Assembly: GCA_022393335.1 (NCBI GenBank)
Contig: JAJEKB010000249.1
Coordinates: forward strand, 1-64,000
Direction of reading: 5' to 3'
Length of the DNA stretch: 64,000 nt
From: Macrotrachela quadricornifera
Lineage: Eukaryota > Rotifera > Eurotatoria > Philodinida > Philodinidae
The notes beneath the pieces were generated by a model. It was given only the letters and a program-made list of their open reading frames with translations. It ran no database searches and had not been told where the DNA came from. A program made the translations under genes and the position numbers. This document shows positions 59,078-64,000 of the stretch, one piece after another; position 1 is the stretch's first letter; the number at the start of each line of letters is the position of its first letter.

Positions 59078-59178
59078 AATAATGAACTTTAAATGCCATA
59101 AATTTTATATTTTGATTTTTTTGTATTAAGATAGAAATAAATAAAAAAATAAAAAAACATATAAAAAAAAGAGAAGAG

Positions 59179-59250
59179 TGCGTTGGCCGGGAGTCGAACC
59201 CGGGTCGGCTGCTTGGAAGGCAACCATGCTAACCGTTACACCACCAACGC
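59179..59250 (-). tRNA. tRNA-Gly (anticodon UCC), second copy
   Basis: Reverse complement is identical base for base to the 72-nt gene at 14520-14591, including discriminator A and anticodon loop CTTCCAA. A T-run terminator (TCTTTTTTTTAT) follows on the minus strand. It lies tail-to-tail with CCDC113, 101 nt beyond its stop codon. Confidence 0.97.
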
Positions 59251-60584
59251 TTGCTTTACCTTATGCTAGAATGTATAATGTATTGTAGAAGTTAGCCACT
59301 AACATTTTCTTTTTGATGATAACATAGATGATAGAACCAAAAAAGTACTCTTGAATAAAATTAATAAACTATCATTAACTGTAAAATTTGATAATTTTAC
59401 TTATAGAAAATCAATAAATATCAAGTTATTTACTGAATAGAAATATGCTTTATCATCAGTATAGATGTCTTATGAATATCATGTATTTATCAATAGGAGA
59501 AAAGAATGAGAAGATATTAGTTGTCATTTATTCACTTTTATTTCTTTTTATGGATATGAACTTATTCAAATACATGTATGTGATATTTCTTGGTTTTTCT
59601 GTATTATTGTTCGTTTTTCAATGATTATCGCATACTTGTTCACCGTTGTTTGACCACCTATATGTATTTTTATTCTGATTCTCTACTCATTATTCATTAT
59701 TTTGTTTACCGACAATTCTATTCACTGCCAGCTCACTACAGCATCTGCTATTACATCTAATTGCACTATAAGATCATCAGATTAAAATTACATTACTAGA
59801 TTTATTTCAGTAACAAATTTGCGAAATTGTTTCGGTAGTCTCCTACCCTTTTGACATTTTCAGCAAATAATTAGTGTTTTCTGTTAGATCTATTAAGTAA
59901 TTTTGTTCTCAAAAACTATGCAGATAGTCTAAGATTTACATCAAAAGCGCCTTTGACAATAAAAATATTGAAAAATTCCTCTAGATTCAATATAAGAAGG
60001 ATTTTTTTACAAAAAATTGTAAACCAAAGTATAATTCTTAACAATCTGTAACTATTTTTCACTCCTGAGCTATTGCTTGTGATTTTGTATTAGTGATGAG
60101 ACTTGTCGAACTCCATATGAAATATAAAATAAGATTTCAAATAAGAATTCGCCCAGCTTTGATAGTGAAAAAAGTTTCATACTATTTCAAATAATTGAAT
60201 TAATATATGAAATTTGTTCTTCATCACTTCTATAAACATATATTACAAACACTGAACATCTCAAATAATTGGTGACATCTATGATTTTCGTTATTAATAA
60301 ATATTTCAAAGATAATATTATTTTAAAACTTACATCAAAAGGCAATTATAACTTTTATATTATTCGTACTTAAATTTTCTGTATGTAGTGTTATGATTCA
60401 TTACCCACAAGTATCCAAGACAACATAAGTTCGTTATGAACGATCAATGAATGGTCATTACCCCTACACATTTGTACACATTTTATACAATTTAAAAATA
60501 CACGTGTTTTATTACGTTTGATACATTCTTGAAATTCATCAAATACAGCAAGTTTGTTAATCAAAATTTTAAAAAAGAAAAAAA
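59251..60584. other. Intergenic upstream of NEK4
   Basis: 1.3 kb, AT-rich, no gene seen; presumably promoter and 5' UTR of NEK4 at its right end. Confidence 0.5.
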
Positions 60585-63500
60585 ATGTTAAAACAAATTA
60601 ATCGGTCGGAACCTGCATTACATGTTAATGAAATTAATGTTAATGATAAATATAAATTTCTTAAACAAATTGGTAAAGGTAGTTATGGTGAAGTATGGCT
60701 TGTTTTACCATTACGTCAATCATCATCATCATCATCAAATAAATCAAATACAAAACAATATGTACTTAAACGATTAGATCTTCGTCAACAATCACAAGGA
60801 ACAACACAAAATGATATTGAAGGAGCTGAACGTGAAGCTAAATTATTATCAACGTTAAAACATCCAAATATAGTTGCATATATTGAATCATTTCGTTCAA
60901 ATGATGGTTTTCTTAATATAGTTATGGCTTATTGTGAAGGTGGAGATTTATATACAAAATTAAAAGAAAGAAAAGCTAATAAACAACCATTAAGTGAAAA
61001 TCAAATTGTTGAATGGTTTGTACAAATATGTATGGCTTTACAAGTAAAATAATTAAATTAAAATTTCATTTTTAATCTTTTTTTTTTCTTTTATTTTATT
61101 CTTTAGTATATGCATGATAAAAGTATTCTTCATCGTGATTTAAAAACTCAAAATATTTTTTTAACCAAAAATGAAATTGTTAAAGTTGGAGATTTAGGTA
61201 TAGCAAGAGTATTAGATAATGGAAATGATTTAGCAACAACAATTATTGGAACACCATATTATATGAGTCCAGAAATATTTTCAAATAAACCTTATGGACA
61301 AAAAGTTTGATATATATGAAAATATATTTATTTTTGGGATTTAATTTTTCTTCTTAGTCGGATATTTGGGCACTTGGTTGTTGTGTTTATGAAATGACTA
61401 CACTTGAACATGCATTTAATGCTAAAGATATGAATTCACTTGTTTTAAAAATAATTCGTGGACAAGTAAAGTTTTAAATTATTGTTTTTTATTTTTTCGT
61501 TTTTAATTTAAATTTAGACACCACAAACATCGAAAAAATATAGTGATTCATTAACAGCTATTATTAAATCAATGCTTAGTAAAAATCCTGATGATCGTCC
61601 AACAGCAAAAAAAATCTTACAAAATTCATATATTAAACGACATATCATGCAATTATTAGAAAAAACTAAAATTAAGTAAGAATTAAAGTATTAAGAATAT
61701 TTATTTTTTTATTAATTTTATTCAATAATTAGGAATCATTATTATTACTCTATATCATAAAGTATTTTATTTTTTTCATCTTAATAATACTAAAGCTCTT
61801 ATTGCAACTTATTAGCGAAATATAAATTATTTTCCTGTTATTTCCTTACTTTCGAAGTTTTATTACTCATTATTAATAATAGATAGTAACAGACAATACT
61901 TTATGACTGCAATAAAATAATCACAATATAATAAATACAACATGACATAGATGATAGAAATAAATCGATTTCAGCTCATGAGTTTAGTTCAAACCAACCA
62001 AAGAACTGCTATTTAATAATGGTTCTTAAAAATTTTCAAGAACTATCAAAGAATGCTTCATATAACTTTTAAGAAAATATTTCAAACTGTTCTTCATAGC
62101 ATTCCAAAATCTGTCTAAAAGCGGTCTTTATTACTTTTCGAGCAATATTTAGATATGATCAGTCTAATTTTTTTGAGCATTATCTTGAAGTAATCCTTAT
62201 AGGTCTAGAAAATTTACAGAAATCACACTCAGTGAGAATCTTTGAAAAACCTTAGGAATTATTACTACATGATTTTTGAGAGATTTTAAAGACCATCATT
62301 AAACAGTTCTTGAAAAAAGTTGTAGGAATTGTCCTTCAGCAACTCCTAAAAAGTTACTTATATGTGTATCAAGTTATTAGTTTTACTTTTATTGTTTTTT
62401 GAAATTATTAGTTATTACCGATAATAAGTAAAATAGGACTTCTACTCGAGAATCGAATATTTTTATAAAATATATTGCCAATTCAATAGCTATTTCTCAT
62501 AAAATGATAAAAGTATCCAAAATGAAGAAGATAGAAAACGATTATGTATTTCTTTCATATTAGATGTCAAAATCAGGTTAATTCAAATTCTCAAGTATCC
62601 GTCGTTACTCCTACACCAACACCACCACCACCTCCTCCTACTTCTTCAACACCTCCACCTTCACATTCATCTTCTCCACGTGTTTCAATAAATCCTCCTA
62701 TTACATCTTCAACAAATGATGCAAAATTACCTCATTCATCAGCTAATTCTCCATCATCAAAAAAACCTCAAGCAAATCGTTTTTCAAATAATAATACGCC
62801 TGTACTTCCGTCTTATCCACCATTACCACCATCACATAATCGTCCATCAAATAATATAACATCGTCATCAGGTTCATCATCGTCAGCTGATGCTAGTCGA
62901 TCATTACCATCTGTTGAAGTTAATCAATCACAGAATGCACGTGCTCGTCGTCGTCTTCGTGCACGTCAAAGTAATCCATTACCAATCAGTGAACAACAAT
63001 CAGATCTGAAATTTTTATCATACCTTAGCCAAAATGATACATTACAACGTCGAAAACGTGATCAACAAATTAATAATCATTTAAAACAACATCAACAAGC
63101 ATCATCAGATGATGAACATGAAATATCATCAAATGCTAAATCTTCTCGACCAGTTATTGTAAATATTTATTTTCTCTTTTTATTTTTATTCCATTTAATT
63201 TATCTTATTCTTAGGTTGTTGTTCCACAAAAACAATTAACAAGAACAAATTCTGCAGCATCATCATTTGATGATGATGTTTATTCTTATGAACGTGAATC
63301 AAATATAAATTCTCAACAACAACAACAACAACAACAATCGCAATCAAAAGTTACAAAATCGTATGATTCAAATAATAATCTTCCAAATTCGAATGCACGT
63401 CAACGTCGTCGAGATAATCGAACACCATCATCAATTGAATCATCAAGTCAAACACCAACAAATAATTCTAGTAATGAATTAGTGCATTCATCATCCCAAG

Positions 63501-63990
63501 ATTCAATTTCAGTTGACATAGAAAAGAAAAAAGAAGGGTATATTATATTAAACTAATTCATAATTTTAATTTCTTTTATTTCCAGAGAAAAAGATATGAA
63601 TGATTTTCTTTTCATGTTAACTGCTACTTTAAACTTAGTACCATTACCACCAACAAATCTTCAAAATTCTGATCCTGATCCAGATGAGTTAACAAATAGT
63701 AGTAATGATAGTGATAAAACAGTTACATATGATGATAATTCTCAGCCATCATATGAAGAACCAAGTAATATATAAAAATATTTTAAATAAAACTAAATAT
63801 TTTCTTTTTGATTTGATAATTAGTCTTAAGATCATGGCCCTATGGTGATCGAACAATGGAAGTTCCCTTACATCAAACAAATCGTCTTTATAAACGTTGT
63901 CAAACATTAAAAGAGTAAGATAAAAGTAACCATATATTTTGAATAGAATTCTATAGATTATAATCATTCAGAGTAAAATTCACTAAATAA
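60585..63990 (+). CDS. NEK4: NIMA-related kinase 4-like Ser/Thr kinase
   Basis: The kinase domain is spread over the first four exons: P-loop [20 protein letters not shown] (catalytic Lys), [20 protein letters not shown], catalytic loop [20 protein letters not shown] (DLG in place of DFG, as in human NEK4), [37 protein letters not shown] and [13 protein letters not shown], ending [24 protein letters not shown] and DLGIARVL mark the NEK4 branch. An 883-nt intron (61679-62561), much longer than its neighbours, leads to a disordered C-terminus. That part has poly-Pro ([16 protein letters not shown]), Arg-rich [11 protein letters not shown] and a polyGln run, then exons with [16 protein letters not shown] and a final short exon VKFTK ending at 63990. 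Likely acts in cilium stability and the DNA-damage response. Confidence 0.9.
61679..62561 (+). other. Long NEK4 intron
   Basis: Donor AA|GTAAGA after KTKI and acceptor CATATTAG before A TGT CAA restore the frame (KIK|CQNQV). Between them is AT-rich sequence with repeated TTCAAGAACT/AGTTCTTGAA-type words at 62000-62320 that suggest an old, unrecognised repeat. Confidence 0.6.
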
Positions 63991-64000
63991 TGGACATAAA

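Noticed and set aside
61980..62350. Possible inverted or tandem repeat in the long NEK4 intron
   Set aside because: Only short words such as TTCAAGAACT recur; arms do not align over any length when compared by eye.

Overview
The window is nuclear DNA from a small invertebrate, most likely a bdelloid rotifer of the Rotaria/Adineta kind. The reasons are: strong AT richness; split animal genes (RPL15, RPS3, WDR59, AKTIP, RFK, CLPB, NEK4, CCDC113) with very short introns, many of 50-75 nt; several genes more typical of microbes or plants (Tm-1/UPF0261, pentapeptide repeat, C45 acyltransferase) that nevertheless sit among, and in two cases are spliced like, ordinary animal genes; and candidate spliced-leader acceptors beside start codons. 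The species cannot be fixed from sequence alone. One assembly gap (400 N) lies at 33095-33494.

Layout. 0-6 kb: minus-strand cluster HP1-shadow-like protein > RNASEH2C > RPL15, a plus-strand single-pass membrane protein, then minus-strand AKTIP > RFK. 6-9 kb: gene-poor, with a 1.05 kb Tc1/mariner-like element that has long terminal inverted repeats. 9-20 kb: a tetraspan membrane protein, then CLPB > WDR59 in tandem on the minus strand with a tRNA-Gly(UCC) antisense in a WDR59 intron, a pentapeptide-repeat membrane protein and a small Cys-rich protein. 22-31 kb: a TDP2-like phosphodiesterase, a decayed non-LTR reverse transcriptase, SPATA1, and a small secreted charged protein. 33-43 kb: a gene broken by the gap, a secreted discoidin/F-type-lectin protein, and a small Gly/Tyr-rich surface protein. 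43-50 kb: a second Cys-rich paralogue, then an ASCH gene and a C45 acyltransferase that overlap by 10 nt. 51-56 kb: Tm-1-like gene, a long foldback MITE, RPS3. 57-64 kb: CCDC113, a second identical tRNA-Gly(UCC), and NEK4.

Functionally the window mixes translation (RPL15, RPS3, tRNA-Gly), genome upkeep and chromatin (RNASEH2C, shadow protein, TDP2-like), mitochondrial proteostasis (CLPB), nutrient signalling (WDR59 of GATOR2), trafficking and metabolism (AKTIP, RFK), cilia (CCDC113, SPATA1, NEK4), secreted or surface proteins, and putative horizontally acquired enzymes. The most notable pattern is same-strand gene pairs 51-114 nt apart in which the downstream gene has a pyrimidine-rich AG acceptor 0-21 nt before its ATG. 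This is what operons resolved by spliced-leader trans-splicing would look like. The ASCH/C45 pair is the extreme case: it is either an overlapping dicistron or a fusion protein joined through a 44-nt intron.
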